64,000 nt of DNA from JAFGCY01 sp964609245 (lineage in GTDB: Bacteria > 4484-113 > JAFGCY01). Below the pieces are notes generated by a model that saw only the letters and a program-made list of their open reading frames with translations, made no database searches and had not been told where the DNA came from. Positions 15,817-24,461 of this stretch are shown piece by piece (the stretch's first letter is position 1; each line of letters starts with the position of its first letter). A program made the translations under genes and the position numbers. The stretch spans positions 52,661-116,660 of the forward strand of contig CAZSSB010000005.1 of assembly GCA_964609245.1 (NCBI GenBank). Reading direction: 5' to 3'.

Positions 15817-16857
15817 CTAGCCGCAGGGATCGCACTTCGGCTTGCAGCGCTGCTCGCACTTCGGCTTGCACGGATCGCAGACCGGCTTGGCGCAGGGATC
15901 GCACTTCGGCTCGCAGGGCTTGCAGCACGGATCGCACTTCGGCTCACAGGGCTTCGCGCACGGGTCGCACTTGGGCTCGCACTGCTTGGTGCACGTGTTC
16001 TGCTTGCACTTCGGCTTGCAGGGATTGCACCTGGACTCACAGGGCGCCGCGCACTTGTTGCAGCTCTTCACGCACGGGTTGCAGGGGTCGCAGACCGGCT
16101 TGCAGGGCGTGCACGGCACGCAGGGCGCGCAGCAGTGGACGTACGCTTTCTTCAGGAAGCAGCAGTAGCCCGCGCTCTTGTAGATGAACTCGATGTCCAT
16201 CGACGGCGCGTATTCCTTGTAGTTCTTGTCGATGGGCGCCAGGCCGCTGGCGTACCAGGCCAGCTCGTCCGCCGGCCGGATGCCGAACAGCACCTCGTGG
16301 GTCTCGAAGCTGTTCCACATCATCCACTGCACCAGCGTGCAGGCGCACTCGTCGCCACCGCAGCCGCAGATGTCCCAGCACTCCCAGCCCTCGTAGATGC
16401 ACGCGCCGCCGGGACACAGCCACAGGCAGCAGCACGGGTCGAACTGCACGCTGACGTCGCTGTGGCCGCAGACGTAGCCCGGCAGCTCAACCACGCCGGT
16501 GCTGGTCTGAATGTGCACGCCGACGTCGCCGCACTCCGCAGGCATGTAGATCATGTCGCCGTTGAAGTCCAGGCTGCCGTCGTCCGGGTCGATCTCGTCA
16601 CCGGTGTGCGGGCTCATGAACTTGCGCAGCGGCAGACCCTTCTCCGTCATCTCCGCGAAGGACTTCGGCGGGCAGCCATAGCAGTTGGCATAGCCGTGGG
16701 CGTACCAGTAGAGCACGATGCCCTGGTTCACGGCCACGTCATCCATCGTGTAGCCGTAGGCGTTGATGGTGCCATCGGCCTCGGCGGCGTCCTGGGCATA
16801 GGCGACGCCCATGGTCAGACAGGCAATGAGTGCCCCGAAAACGATTGCTCGCAGCAT
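15817..16857 (-). CDS. Secreted cysteine-rich repeat protein
   Basis: A 346-residue exported protein: MLRAIVFGALIACLTMGVAYA is a classical signal peptide cut after AYA, and GAGGGAGG precedes the ATG. The N-terminal third has scattered cysteines (NCYGCPP, AECGD). A second cluster reads DPCCCLWLCPGGACIYEG and ICGCGGDECAC. The last 118 residues contain about 33 cysteines in near-regular units such as KPCEPKCDPC, repeated at least three times with CKPKC variants. Such Pro/Lys/Cys repeats resemble metal-binding or disulfide-armoured surface proteins, but I know of no family that fits. TATAAT at 16933-16938 gives a 70-base leader. Confidence 0.8.
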   Translation of the reverse strand: MLRAIVFGALIACLTMGVAYAQDAAEADGTINAYGYTMDDVAVNQGIVLYWYAHGYANCYGCPPKSFAEMTEKGLPLRKFMSPHTGDEIDPDDGSLDFNGDMIYMPAECGDVGVHIQTSTGVVELPGYVCGHSDVSVQFDPCCCLWLCPGGACIYEGWECWDICGCGGDECACTLVQWMMWNSFETHEVLFGIRPADELAWYASGLAPIDKNYKEYAPSMDIEFIYKSAGYCCFLKKAYVHCCAPCVPCTPCKPVCDPCNPCVKSCNKCAAPCESRCNPCKPKCKQNTCTKQCEPKCDPCAKPCEPKCDPCCKPCEPKCDPCAKPVCDPCKPKCEQRCKPKCDPCG

Positions 16858-16932
16858 TTCCAGCCTCCCTCTCTCCGCCGGGCTCCCCGGCGGTGTGAAG
16901 TTGCCGGCTCCGCGCCGGCTGGTATGCAGGAC

Positions 16933-16938
16933 ATTATA
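16933..16938 (-). promoter_or_regulatory. -10 box of the cysteine-rich protein gene
   Basis: Perfect TATAAT on the reverse strand, about 75 bases before ATG 16857. Confidence 0.6.
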
Positions 16939-17036
16939 AGCGCTAGCGCCGCTATCCACAACTTGTGAACCTGAGCTTAACGCGCGGGCACCCGCGGCCG
17001 AATGCCCGAGATCACCCATCGATCGCAATCATCACG

Positions 17037-18605
17037 CTAGAGCGGGATGTTGCCATGCTTGCGGCGCGGCCGGCTGACGACCTTGTTCTTGATCATCTCC
17101 AGCCCGCTGATCAGCCGCGGGCGCGTGTCCCGCGGATCGATCACCTCGTCCAGATAGCCCACTTCCGCCGCCAGGTAGGGGTGCAGGTACTCGGCGGTGT
17201 ACTCGCCCTCGAACTTCTTGGCCTGCGCCGCCATCTTCTCCGGTGTCTTGGCTTTCTGCAGTTCCTTGCGCCTGGTGATCTTGACCGCGCCCTTGGCACC
17301 CATCACCGCCACCTCGGCGGTCGGCCAGGCCAGGTTCCAGTCGCCGCCGACCTGCCGGCTGCTCATCACGCAGTAGGCCCCGCCGTAGCTCTTGCGCGTG
17401 GTGACCATCAGCTTGGGCACCGTCGCCTCGCAGTAGGCGTAGAGCAGCTTGGCGCCGTGCTTGATGATGCCCATCCACTCCTGGTTGGTGCCCGGCAGGA
17501 AGCCCGGCACGTCCTGGAAGGTCACCAGCGGGATGTTGAAGGCGTCGCAGAAGCGGATGAAGCGCGCGCCCTTCAGCGAGCTGTTGATGTCCAGCACGCC
17601 GGCCAGATCCCGCGGCTGGTTGGCCACGAGACCGACGGCGTGGCCGCCGAGGCGGGCGAAGCCCACGATGATGTTCGGCGCGTACAGCGAGTGGACCTCG
17701 AAGAACGTGCCGCGGTCGCAGACGAGGTTGATGATCTCCTTCATGTCGTAGGGCTTGTTGGGATCATCGGGCACGATCTCGGCCAGGCGGTCCTCGCGAC
17801 GCCCGGGCTGATCGCCGGTGTCGTAATAGGGGGGGTCCTCCATGTTGTTGGCCGGCAGATAGCTGATCAGCCGCTTGATGTCGTTGATGCACTCCAGCTC
17901 GTTCCTGGACTGGAAGTGCGCCACGCCGCTGCGCTGGTTGTGCGTCAGCGCCCCTCCCAACTCCTCGAAGGTGACCTCCTCGTTGAGCACCTCCTTAATC
18001 ACGTCCGGACCGGTCAGGAACATGAAGCTGGTGTCGCGCACCATAAAAATGAAGTCGGTCAGCGCCGGGCTGTAGACCGCGCCACCGGCACAGGGGCCCA
18101 TGATTGCGCTGATCTGGGGGACCACGCCACTGGCGTTCACGTTGCGGAAGAAGATATCGGCGTAGCCGCCGAGGCTGACCACGCCTTCCTGAATGCGCGC
18201 CCCGCCACTGTCGTTGATCCCGATCAGCGGGATGCCGGCGCGGGTGCAGGTGTCCTGGATCTTGCAGATCTTGCTGGCGTGCGCGCTGCCCAGGCTGCCA
18301 CCCATCACGGTGAAATCCTGGCTGAAGACGCCGACCCGCCGGCCGTTGACCGTGCCGAAACCGGTGATCACGCCATCGCCCGGCACCGGACAGGAGCTGG
18401 AACTGACGAACTTGTCGAACTCCTGGAAGCTGTCCTCGTCGAACAGCAACGACAGGCGCTCACGGGCCGTCAGTTTCTTGCGCTCGTGCTGGCGATCGAT
18501 CGCCTCCGGGCCCCCGCCCAACGACGCCTGCTCGTGCAGTTCCTTCAGCTTCTGAATCCGGCTTTCGGTCGTGCCGCTGCCCAGTTCCTTGTAGTCCAAT
18601 GCCAT
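17037..18605 (-). CDS. Biotin-dependent acyl-CoA carboxylase, carboxyltransferase subunit
   Basis: A 522-residue crotonase-fold carboxyltransferase of the PccB/MmdA type. It transfers CO2 between carboxybiotin and propionyl- or acetyl-CoA, or acts in methylmalonyl-CoA decarboxylase. Family features include RLSLLFDEDSFQEFD, VGVFSQDFTVMGGSLG, GGARIQEGVVSLGGYADIF, the PCAGGAVYSPALTDF oxyanion loop, and C-terminal KSYGGAYCVMSSRQVGGD. Length is typical. AAGGAGAG precedes the ATG, with TATAAT at 18647-18652. No biotin carboxylase, biotin carrier or methylmalonyl mutase gene is in the window, so the substrate and complex type remain open. Confidence 0.93.
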   Translation of the reverse strand: MALDYKELGSGTTESRIQKLKELHEQASLGGGPEAIDRQHERKKLTARERLSLLFDEDSFQEFDKFVSSSSCPVPGDGVITGFGTVNGRRVGVFSQDFTVMGGSLGSAHASKICKIQDTCTRAGIPLIGINDSGGARIQEGVVSLGGYADIFFRNVNASGVVPQISAIMGPCAGGAVYSPALTDFIFMVRDTSFMFLTGPDVIKEVLNEEVTFEELGGALTHNQRSGVAHFQSRNELECINDIKRLISYLPANNMEDPPYYDTGDQPGRREDRLAEIVPDDPNKPYDMKEIINLVCDRGTFFEVHSLYAPNIIVGFARLGGHAVGLVANQPRDLAGVLDINSSLKGARFIRFCDAFNIPLVTFQDVPGFLPGTNQEWMGIIKHGAKLLYAYCEATVPKLMVTTRKSYGGAYCVMSSRQVGGDWNLAWPTAEVAVMGAKGAVKITRRKELQKAKTPEKMAAQAKKFEGEYTAEYLHPYLAAEVGYLDEVIDPRDTRPRLISGLEMIKNKVVSRPRRKHGNIPL

Positions 18606-18646
18606 CCATCTCTCCTTGCCACGCCGCGGCTTACCGCGTGGCGGCC

Positions 18647-18652
18647 ATTATA
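18647..18652 (-). promoter_or_regulatory. -10 box of the carboxyltransferase gene
   Basis: Perfect TATAAT on the reverse strand, 41 bases before ATG 18605, with an AAGGAGAG site in the leader. Confidence 0.6.
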
Positions 18653-18735
18653 GCCCCGATCCGGCTGCTGACACACGCGGCGAGAACCGGCCCTGTCCGA
18701 GCGGCTTCATAACGCCGGTGGAACACGGCTGTGAG

Positions 18736-18764
18736 TTGCTTGTCTCAACTAGATCAGGTATAAG
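18736..18764 (+). promoter_or_regulatory. Promoter of the propeller lipoprotein gene
   Basis: TTGCTT (18736-18741) and TATAAG (18759-18764) are spaced by 17 bases, a regular sigma-70-type pair. The leader to ATG 18802 is about 30 bases. Confidence 0.55.
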
Positions 18765-18801
18765 TGAGAGTGGAGCTGATTACGGGCTGAAGGTACGGGG
18801 G

Positions 18802-20739
18802 ATGTTCAAGAGCACACTGCGTGGAGGGATCTGCTGTCTGGCGATCGCGGCCGTCGTTCTTCTGGGCTGCGGCTGCGGTGCTTCCGGCACCGCCCTCGAC
18901 CAGTCCGCTCCGCCGGCGAACGTGGAATCCGATCAGCTGCCCGGGTTGCCCCCCTTCCCGGCCGAAGGCGGCGCCGCGCCGCGCCCCGATTCCGAGCGAA
19001 CCGGCAGCTTGCTGGTCGAGTGGGAACTGCGCGGCAACGATTACTACACCAAGAGCGATACTGCGATGCCCCACAACGGCTGGCGGCATATGGAGTTCGA
19101 CCCGGATCTCGGCGGCACGGCCTGGGCCGTCTATCAGTTCTCCGGCTTCGAGTCCAGTGACGTGCCGCAGGACCTGACCATCGGGGTTCCCCTGTCACCG
19201 CAGCGGCTCTACGTCGGCCTGCCGGACTTCGAGCGAGGCAACTGGACCATCCGTGAGTACAAGAACCCTCCGGCCAGCCTCTCGGTGTTCCTGCCGGTCT
19301 GGCAGCAGACGGTCAGCAACGAGGGAAACATGTACGTGGCGATCATCGCCTGGAACGGTGACCGCGCCGTGGTAGACAGGCTGAAGCTCGAAGTCGAGAT
19401 CATCGGCCCCGCACCCACCGACGTGCAGGCGACGGATGGGGACTATGAAGACAAGGTGATCATCACCTGGGAGGGCATCGAGGAGGCCACGGGCTACAAG
19501 ATCTACCGCGACGGCGAGACGGAAGAGCACTTGATCGCCACCGTCGGTGTTTTCCCCGGATACGCGGACGCCAGCTGCGAGAATCTCAGGCAGTACACCT
19601 ACTGGGTACGCGGTCTCTACGACTCCGCCCACGGCCGGATGAGCGAACCTGATACGGGCTTTCGCAGCAACTGGCAGAACCACGTGATCGACTCCGACGG
19701 CGCCGTCGGGATGTACACCTCGGCCGCGATAGTGGAAGATCGTCCGGCGGTTGCGTACTACGACTTCGTCCAGGGCGACCTGAAATACGCCCACGCCGCG
19801 GTCGGCGTACCCGAGAGCACCGAGGACTGGTCAGTGCACCTGGTCGACGAGCTGGGCAAGTCCGGCGAGATGGCCTCCCTGCACGTGATCGACGGCAAGC
19901 CCGCGATCGCCTACTTCGACAACGAGGGCGGCAATCTCAAGTTCGCCCGCGCCCTGGTGGCTGATCCAACGCAGACCGCCGACTGGCAGACGCACACGAT
20001 CGACACCGAGGGCTGGGTCGGCGAGTACTGCTCGCTGGCCGCCATCGGCCCGATTCCGGTGATCAGCTACTTCGACTACACCTACATGAACCTCAAGTTC
20101 GCGACGGCGCTCGGACCCGCACCTTCCTCGGCCGGCGACTGGCAGGTCCACATTGTCGACGACAGCACCTACGTCGGGCGCTTCACCTCATGCACGGAGT
20201 ACAGTGGCCGGCCGGCCGTGACGTACTTCGATGAGATCGAGACCCACCTCAAGATGGCGCTGGCCACGGCCGCGCTGCCCGCCAGCGCGGCGGACTGGGC
20301 AATCCACACCGTCGACGACCAGGGCGTGGTCGGCACCTACAGCAGCCTCAAGGTAATCGACGGCCGGCTGGCGGTCAGCTACCATGACTGGAGCAACCGG
20401 TTCCTGAAGTTCGCGCGCGCGCTCGTCGCCACCCCCGCCGGCACCGAGGACTGGGAGATCATGGTGGTCGATGACGCCGGCTCGGTCGGCCTGCACACCT
20501 CGCTGACGGACATCAGTGGTTTTCCGGTTATCAGCTACTACGACTTCGACGGCTCGGACCTCAAGGTCGCCTGGGCCACCGACCTGCATCCCAAGACAAC
20601 CATCGACTGGTACCTCCGCTTCGTGGACACCGAGGGGGCGGTCGGCAGCTACACGTCGATGATCGTCACCAACGAGCGCCCCGCTGTCAGCTACTTCGAC
20701 TCCAGCACCACGTCGCTGAAGTTCGCCTGGCCGCCCTGA
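18802..20739 (+). CDS. Lipoprotein with Fn3-like domain and seven-repeat beta-propeller
   Basis: A 645-residue lipoprotein starting MFKSTLRGGICCLAIAAVVLLGC. After a beta-rich N-terminal domain there is a fibronectin type III-like unit at about 205-285 (VQATDGDYEDKVIITWEGIE, ATGYKIYRDGE). Seven imperfect repeats of about 52 residues follow to the C-terminus, each of the form (D/T)xGxVGxYTSxxxIxGRPAVxYFD....LKFAxAxxxxxxxxDW. Seven such units imply a seven-bladed propeller. Several pairs of blades are so alike that they probably arose by recent internal duplication. The open frame begins 62 codons earlier, but only ATG 18802 gives a signal peptide. Ligand unknown. A distant relative lies at 62748-64000. 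Confidence 0.8.
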   Translation: MFKSTLRGGICCLAIAAVVLLGCGCGASGTALDQSAPPANVESDQLPGLPPFPAEGGAAPRPDSERTGSLLVEWELRGNDYYTKSDTAMPHNGWRHMEFDPDLGGTAWAVYQFSGFESSDVPQDLTIGVPLSPQRLYVGLPDFERGNWTIREYKNPPASLSVFLPVWQQTVSNEGNMYVAIIAWNGDRAVVDRLKLEVEIIGPAPTDVQATDGDYEDKVIITWEGIEEATGYKIYRDGETEEHLIATVGVFPGYADASCENLRQYTYWVRGLYDSAHGRMSEPDTGFRSNWQNHVIDSDGAVGMYTSAAIVEDRPAVAYYDFVQGDLKYAHAAVGVPESTEDWSVHLVDELGKSGEMASLHVIDGKPAIAYFDNEGGNLKFARALVADPTQTADWQTHTIDTEGWVGEYCSLAAIGPIPVISYFDYTYMNLKFATALGPAPSSAGDWQVHIVDDSTYVGRFTSCTEYSGRPAVTYFDEIETHLKMALATAALPASAADWAIHTVDDQGVVGTYSSLKVIDGRLAVSYHDWSNRFLKFARALVATPAGTEDWEIMVVDDAGSVGLHTSLTDISGFPVISYYDFDGSDLKVAWATDLHPKTTIDWYLRFVDTEGAVGSYTSMIVTNERPAVSYFDSSTTSLKFAWPP

Positions 20740-20776
20740 GCGGCGGCGAACCGGTGTCGGGAGGGCGGCTGCGCCG

Positions 20777-20782
20777 TATAAT
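20777..20782 (+). promoter_or_regulatory. -10 box of a predicted leaderless cytochrome gene
   Basis: Perfect TATAAT, 7 bases before ATG 20790. Confidence 0.65.
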
Positions 20783-20789
20783 CCCGTTG

Positions 20790-22397
20790 ATGACACGCTA
20801 CGTTCGAAGCCCACGTCCACCCGCCGCACTCAGTGGCGCCTTGCTGGCCCTGCTGGCCCTGCTGCTGGCCGGCGGATGCCCAGAGCGCACGCAAACCACG
20901 GATATCCCCGAGGCCCCCAACGGCCACAGCGCGATGGAGGCCGACATCGCCGCGGAGACAGGCCCTCCGCCGCGCGCGGCGACGATCGCCTTGATCGGCA
21001 ACTTCCGCGGGTTCCAGAAGCCCTGCGGCTGCGCCATCCAGCAGAGCGGCGGCCTGCTCAGGCTCGGCACCGTCATCCAGCACCTGCACGGCGTGCTGGC
21101 GCGCGACGAGGATCCTGAGGCGGCCGGCGCCGAGGATGGCTCGCTCTACCAGCTGCCCGCGAACCTGGCGCTGCCCCAGCCGCTGTGGCTGATCGAGTGT
21201 GGCAACTTCGCGGACCCCCAGACCCGCTATCCGGCGCCGCGGGCGCGCACGCACCTCGAGACGCTCGCCTACCTGAAGCCCTACGGCGCGGCGGCCGCCG
21301 TCCCGGGCAGCTCCGAGCTGCAGCTGCCTGCCGAACTGGCGGCGGAGGCGCTGGCCGCCAGCCCGCTTCCGCTGGTCAGCTGCAATCTGCGCACCGAACT
21401 CACCGGCGTCGCCATCGAACCGTTCATCAAGCTGGCGCCGCAGTGGTTCCTGGTTGGGATCACCAGCTGGTCACCGGCCAGCGAGGAGCCGCCCGAGCAG
21501 CGCTGGTGGGAACTGGACGATCCCGTTGCCAGCGCGCGGCAGGTGATCGACCGGCTGCCGGCGGGGTCGCAGGTGATCCTGGTGGCGCCTTACCAGTCCG
21601 GCGAGACAACGCGGGCGCTGGCGGCGCTGCCAGTCACGCTGCTGATCGGACATGGCTCCGCCAGCGACAAGCAGTGGCAGGACGACTGGGCGCCGGGCTA
21701 CCCGATGCCGCCGGAAAAGGCCGTCGCGCTCAAGCTGCTGTCAGTCAGTGCCGCCGAGGAATCGGCACGCGCCACCATCCTCCCCTGGGCGATCGACCTG
21801 ACCGAGGACTGGCCGGATGACGAGCAGGTGGTGGCGATGGTCAAGGCCGAAGGGACGCTGATCCGCGAGCTGGTCAGCCAGCAGCCGCCCGCGGATCTCG
21901 AAGGCTGGCGCGACGTCGACTGGGGCAGCGCGGAGCAGTACCTGCCGGATGAGCAGGCGCGCTTCGAGCGCTACGCTGAGTCGCCGCCGCTCTACGTCGG
22001 ACCGCGGGCCTGCCGCGTCTGCCACGCCGCGGCCTGCGATATCTGGGAGGACTCACGCCACGCCCTGGCGCTGATCAGCCTGATGCGGAAATCCGAGCAC
22101 GAGACGCTGGACTGCCTGGAATGCCACGTCGCCGGCCTGCTGACGCCCTCCGGCTACCTGCCGGACGATCCCCGTGACGAGGTGTCCGCGGTGACCTGCG
22201 AGTCCTGTCATGGACCGGCCTCCGTGCACGTCGGACTGATGCAACTCGGACGCGAGGCAAACGGTACCGGGATCGCGCGCGGTTCCACCGATACCTGCCT
22301 CACCTGTCACGACAGCTACAACAGCCCGCAGTTCGAGGCGCGCGCCTACTGGGACAAGATCAAGCATGACGACTTGCGTCTGCGCGACTCGGAGTAG
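20790..22397 (+). CDS. Exported phosphoesterase-like/tetraheme cytochrome c fusion
   Basis: A 535-residue exported protein with signal segment SGALLALLALLLAGGC, a possible lipobox. The middle part (about 65-330) resembles the 5'-nucleotidase/UshA metallophosphoesterase fold (TIALIGNFRGF, LIECGNFAD, LPLVSCNLRTE, LLIGHGS), but the usual DxH and GNHE metal ligands are not intact (VPGSSEL stands where GNHE is expected). The C-terminal part has four CxxCH heme sites: CRVCH, CLECH, CESCH and CLTCH. With HALAL and HVAGLL nearby, this is the spacing of cytochrome c554-like proteins. Electron transfer outside the membrane is likely. ATG 20790 is chosen by the leaderless -10. Confidence 0.85.
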   Translation: MTRYVRSPRPPAALSGALLALLALLLAGGCPERTQTTDIPEAPNGHSAMEADIAAETGPPPRAATIALIGNFRGFQKPCGCAIQQSGGLLRLGTVIQHLHGVLARDEDPEAAGAEDGSLYQLPANLALPQPLWLIECGNFADPQTRYPAPRARTHLETLAYLKPYGAAAAVPGSSELQLPAELAAEALAASPLPLVSCNLRTELTGVAIEPFIKLAPQWFLVGITSWSPASEEPPEQRWWELDDPVASARQVIDRLPAGSQVILVAPYQSGETTRALAALPVTLLIGHGSASDKQWQDDWAPGYPMPPEKAVALKLLSVSAAEESARATILPWAIDLTEDWPDDEQVVAMVKAEGTLIRELVSQQPPADLEGWRDVDWGSAEQYLPDEQARFERYAESPPLYVGPRACRVCHAAACDIWEDSRHALALISLMRKSEHETLDCLECHVAGLLTPSGYLPDDPRDEVSAVTCESCHGPASVHVGLMQLGREANGTGIARGSTDTCLTCHDSYNSPQFEARAYWDKIKHDDLRLRDSE

Positions 22398-22588
22398 TGT
22401 GCCTGCTGCCATCTGCAGCTCTCCAGCCTGCTGTTGCATGATTCCTCTCACACAGGATGATCGGTTGCTCAACGAAGTGATCAACAGCGCCCTGCGCGCT
22501 CCTGGTAAGGGTTCCTGAGCCAAGTGCAGTGCTAAGATGAGATGCTGACATCAAGTCTGCGCAAACACCACACTGGCAGAGCACTCCA

Positions 22589-23764
22589 ATGCAAGCAAGA
22601 ACCATCGCCAGCGGGATTCACTGGGTCGGTGCCCTTGATCCCGACCGGCAGTTTTTCGACGCACTGATTCCGCTTCCTGAGGGCACCAGCTATAACGCCT
22701 ATGTTGTCCAGGGCCAAAGCAGTACCGCGCTGATCGACACGGTGGAACCGGCCTTTCTTGATGTACTGGTGGGACGCCTGGAGAGTCTGGGCATCACCAG
22801 GATCGACTACGTTGTCTCCAATCATGCCGAGCAGGACCACTCGGGTGCGCTGCCCGCGATGCTTGAGCTGTTTCCCGAGGCAAGGATCGTCTGCACGCCG
22901 AAGTGCAAAGCCTTTGAGATGGACCTGCTGCACCTGCCGGATGATCCGTTCATTACCGTCGCGGATGGCGAGACGCTGGATCTTGGTGGCCGTACGCTGG
23001 AGTTTCTCCACGCGCCGTTCGTCCACTGGCCGGAGACGATGCTAACGTGGCTGCGGGAGGACCGCATTCTGTTCCCCTGCGACCTGTTCGGCTCGCACTA
23101 CGCTTCGTCAGTGCTGCTGGCGGGCGGCAGCGGCGAAGTGCTACAGCCGGCCAAGCGCTACTACGCCGAGATCATGATGCCCTTTGCACGGATGATCCGC
23201 AAATACCTGGACCGCCTGGAAGACTACGATATCGCCGTGATCGCACCCAGCCATGGGCCGGTCTGGGACCAGCCGGAGGTGATCGTTGAAGCCTACCGCG
23301 AATGGACAACAGATCAGCCCCGCAGCAAGGTACTGGTGCCCTTCGTCAGCATGCACGGCTCGACGCGCGAACTGGTCGATCACCTGGTCGAGGATCTGGC
23401 GGCGCGTGAGATCGAGGTGATCCCTTTCAATCTGCTCTACACCGACCTGGGCCAGCTGGCAATCGAACTGGTCGACGCGGCGACGATCGTCATCGCTTCG
23501 CCAACCGTGCTTGGCGACGCCCATCCACTCGCGGCCTATGCGGCTCTTGTCGTCAAGGCGCTCAAGCCACAGCTCAAATACGCGGCGATCCTCGGCTCGC
23601 AGAGCTGGGGCGGCAAGATGGCCGACCAGCTGGCGGGACTGCTGGGCGGGCTGAAACTGGAGCTTCTGGGCACGCATGTCGTCAGCGGCAAACCGCGCGG
23701 CAGCGACTTTGCCAAGGTCGAGGAGATCTGCAAGGCGATCGCTGCCAGGCACGCTGAGCTGTAG
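22589..23764 (+). CDS. fprA: Flavodiiron protein (A-type flavoprotein, FprA-like)
   Basis: A 391-residue cytoplasmic enzyme that reduces O2 or NO. The N-terminal metallo-beta-lactamase domain keeps the diiron ligands: H79, E81, D83, H84 (NHAEQDHSG), H146 (FVHWPE), D165 (DLFGSH) and a later His in SHGPVW. The C-terminal flavodoxin domain starts at about residue 250 with the FMN loop SMHGSTREL and ends with LGSQSWGG. No rubredoxin domain is fused and no rubredoxin gene is adjacent. TAAGAT at 22533-22538 is a possible -10, and no clear ribosome-binding site is seen. Third-position GC looks lower than in most neighbours. Confidence 0.93.
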   Translation: MQARTIASGIHWVGALDPDRQFFDALIPLPEGTSYNAYVVQGQSSTALIDTVEPAFLDVLVGRLESLGITRIDYVVSNHAEQDHSGALPAMLELFPEARIVCTPKCKAFEMDLLHLPDDPFITVADGETLDLGGRTLEFLHAPFVHWPETMLTWLREDRILFPCDLFGSHYASSVLLAGGSGEVLQPAKRYYAEIMMPFARMIRKYLDRLEDYDIAVIAPSHGPVWDQPEVIVEAYREWTTDQPRSKVLVPFVSMHGSTRELVDHLVEDLAAREIEVIPFNLLYTDLGQLAIELVDAATIVIASPTVLGDAHPLAAYAALVVKALKPQLKYAAILGSQSWGGKMADQLAGLLGGLKLELLGTHVVSGKPRGSDFAKVEEICKAIAARHAEL

Positions 23765-23869
23765 TGCGCGAATTACCGAACGGTCATGTTGTGAGTGCCT
23801 TAAACGGCAGTCAACGATAGCCCTGACCACACGCATGTCGCCGGGAATGCGCCGTTTCTTCTGCAGCTC

Positions 23870-24346
23870 TCAGTATCTGCGCCTGAAGTACGGGATGCTG
23901 GTGTCCACCTCGCTGGTGTGCACCCAGCCCAGCAAACCGCTCGGCGAGCGGACCATCACCCACTCCGCCTCGGTCCGCAGCGGCCACAGCCGCGTGCCGA
24001 TCAGAATCGTGACCGGCGCCGTGCTGACCGTCGGCGCCCGATGGCCGGTGCCGCCGGGCTCGACGCGCAGGATCGCCGCCTGCTGGGTGTAGAGCCAGCT
24101 GCGCTGCTCGGGCGGCTGCTCACGCTCCTCGGCGAAGACGAAGGTCGGCTGTCCCGGCGCGGCGGGAGGCAGCGTCGGTGGGCTGACCACCGGAAGCGGT
24201 GCCGGCGAGGTTGCCGCGGCCGCCGTCGCCGGCGCGGCCTGGCTGCTGGACGCGCCGAACATCCCCGCGGCATACGGCCACAGCGACAGCCCGGCGAAAA
24301 CCAGCGCGATTGCCAGTAATCCGGCCAGTATGTATCGGAATCCCAT
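23870..24346 (-). CDS. Membrane-anchored protein with bacterial SH3-like domain
   Basis: A 158-residue protein with an N-terminal membrane helix (ILAGLLAIALVFAGLSLWPY), an Ala/Pro-rich linker at about 35-68, and a C-terminal beta-rich domain (ILRVEPGG..VTILIGTRLWPLRTEAEWVMVRSPSGLLGWVHTSEV). The ending pattern, W-x-x-V-R...G-x-x-G-W-V, is characteristic of bacterial SH3 modules, often found in wall-binding proteins. GCGGAGG precedes the ATG. It is probably periplasmic or wall-facing. Confidence 0.75.
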   Translation of the reverse strand: MGFRYILAGLLAIALVFAGLSLWPYAAGMFGASSSQAAPATAAAATSPAPLPVVSPPTLPPAAPGQPTFVFAEEREQPPEQRSWLYTQQAAILRVEPGGTGHRAPTVSTAPVTILIGTRLWPLRTEAEWVMVRSPSGLLGWVHTSEVDTSIPYFRRRY

Positions 24347-24449
24347 CGCCTGAGCCTCCGCTAGAGCTTACCCGCTGCCGCCGGCCGCGGCAAGTTGCGG
24401 CCCGCACTGTCTTCGACCGCCCTCGGCGCCTGCTGGTTCCCGGAGGCTG

Positions 24450-24455
24450 TATACT
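24450..24455 (+). promoter_or_regulatory. -10 box of leaderless ruvC
   Basis: TATACT, 6 bases before GTG 24462. Confidence 0.65.
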
Positions 24456-24461
24456 CAGGCC

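Noticed and set aside
15842..16168. Tandem repeats in DNA (units of about 30 bases) that might suggest CRISPR
   Set aside because: The repeats are in frame with the cysteine-rich protein, vary between copies and have no unique spacers.
22438..22518. A 26-codon open frame (MIPLTQDDRLLNEVIN and on) between the cytochrome fusion and fprA
   Set aside because: It reads like protein but has no ribosome-binding site and no -10 box at leaderless distance, and I have no homologue for it. It could be real only if conserved.
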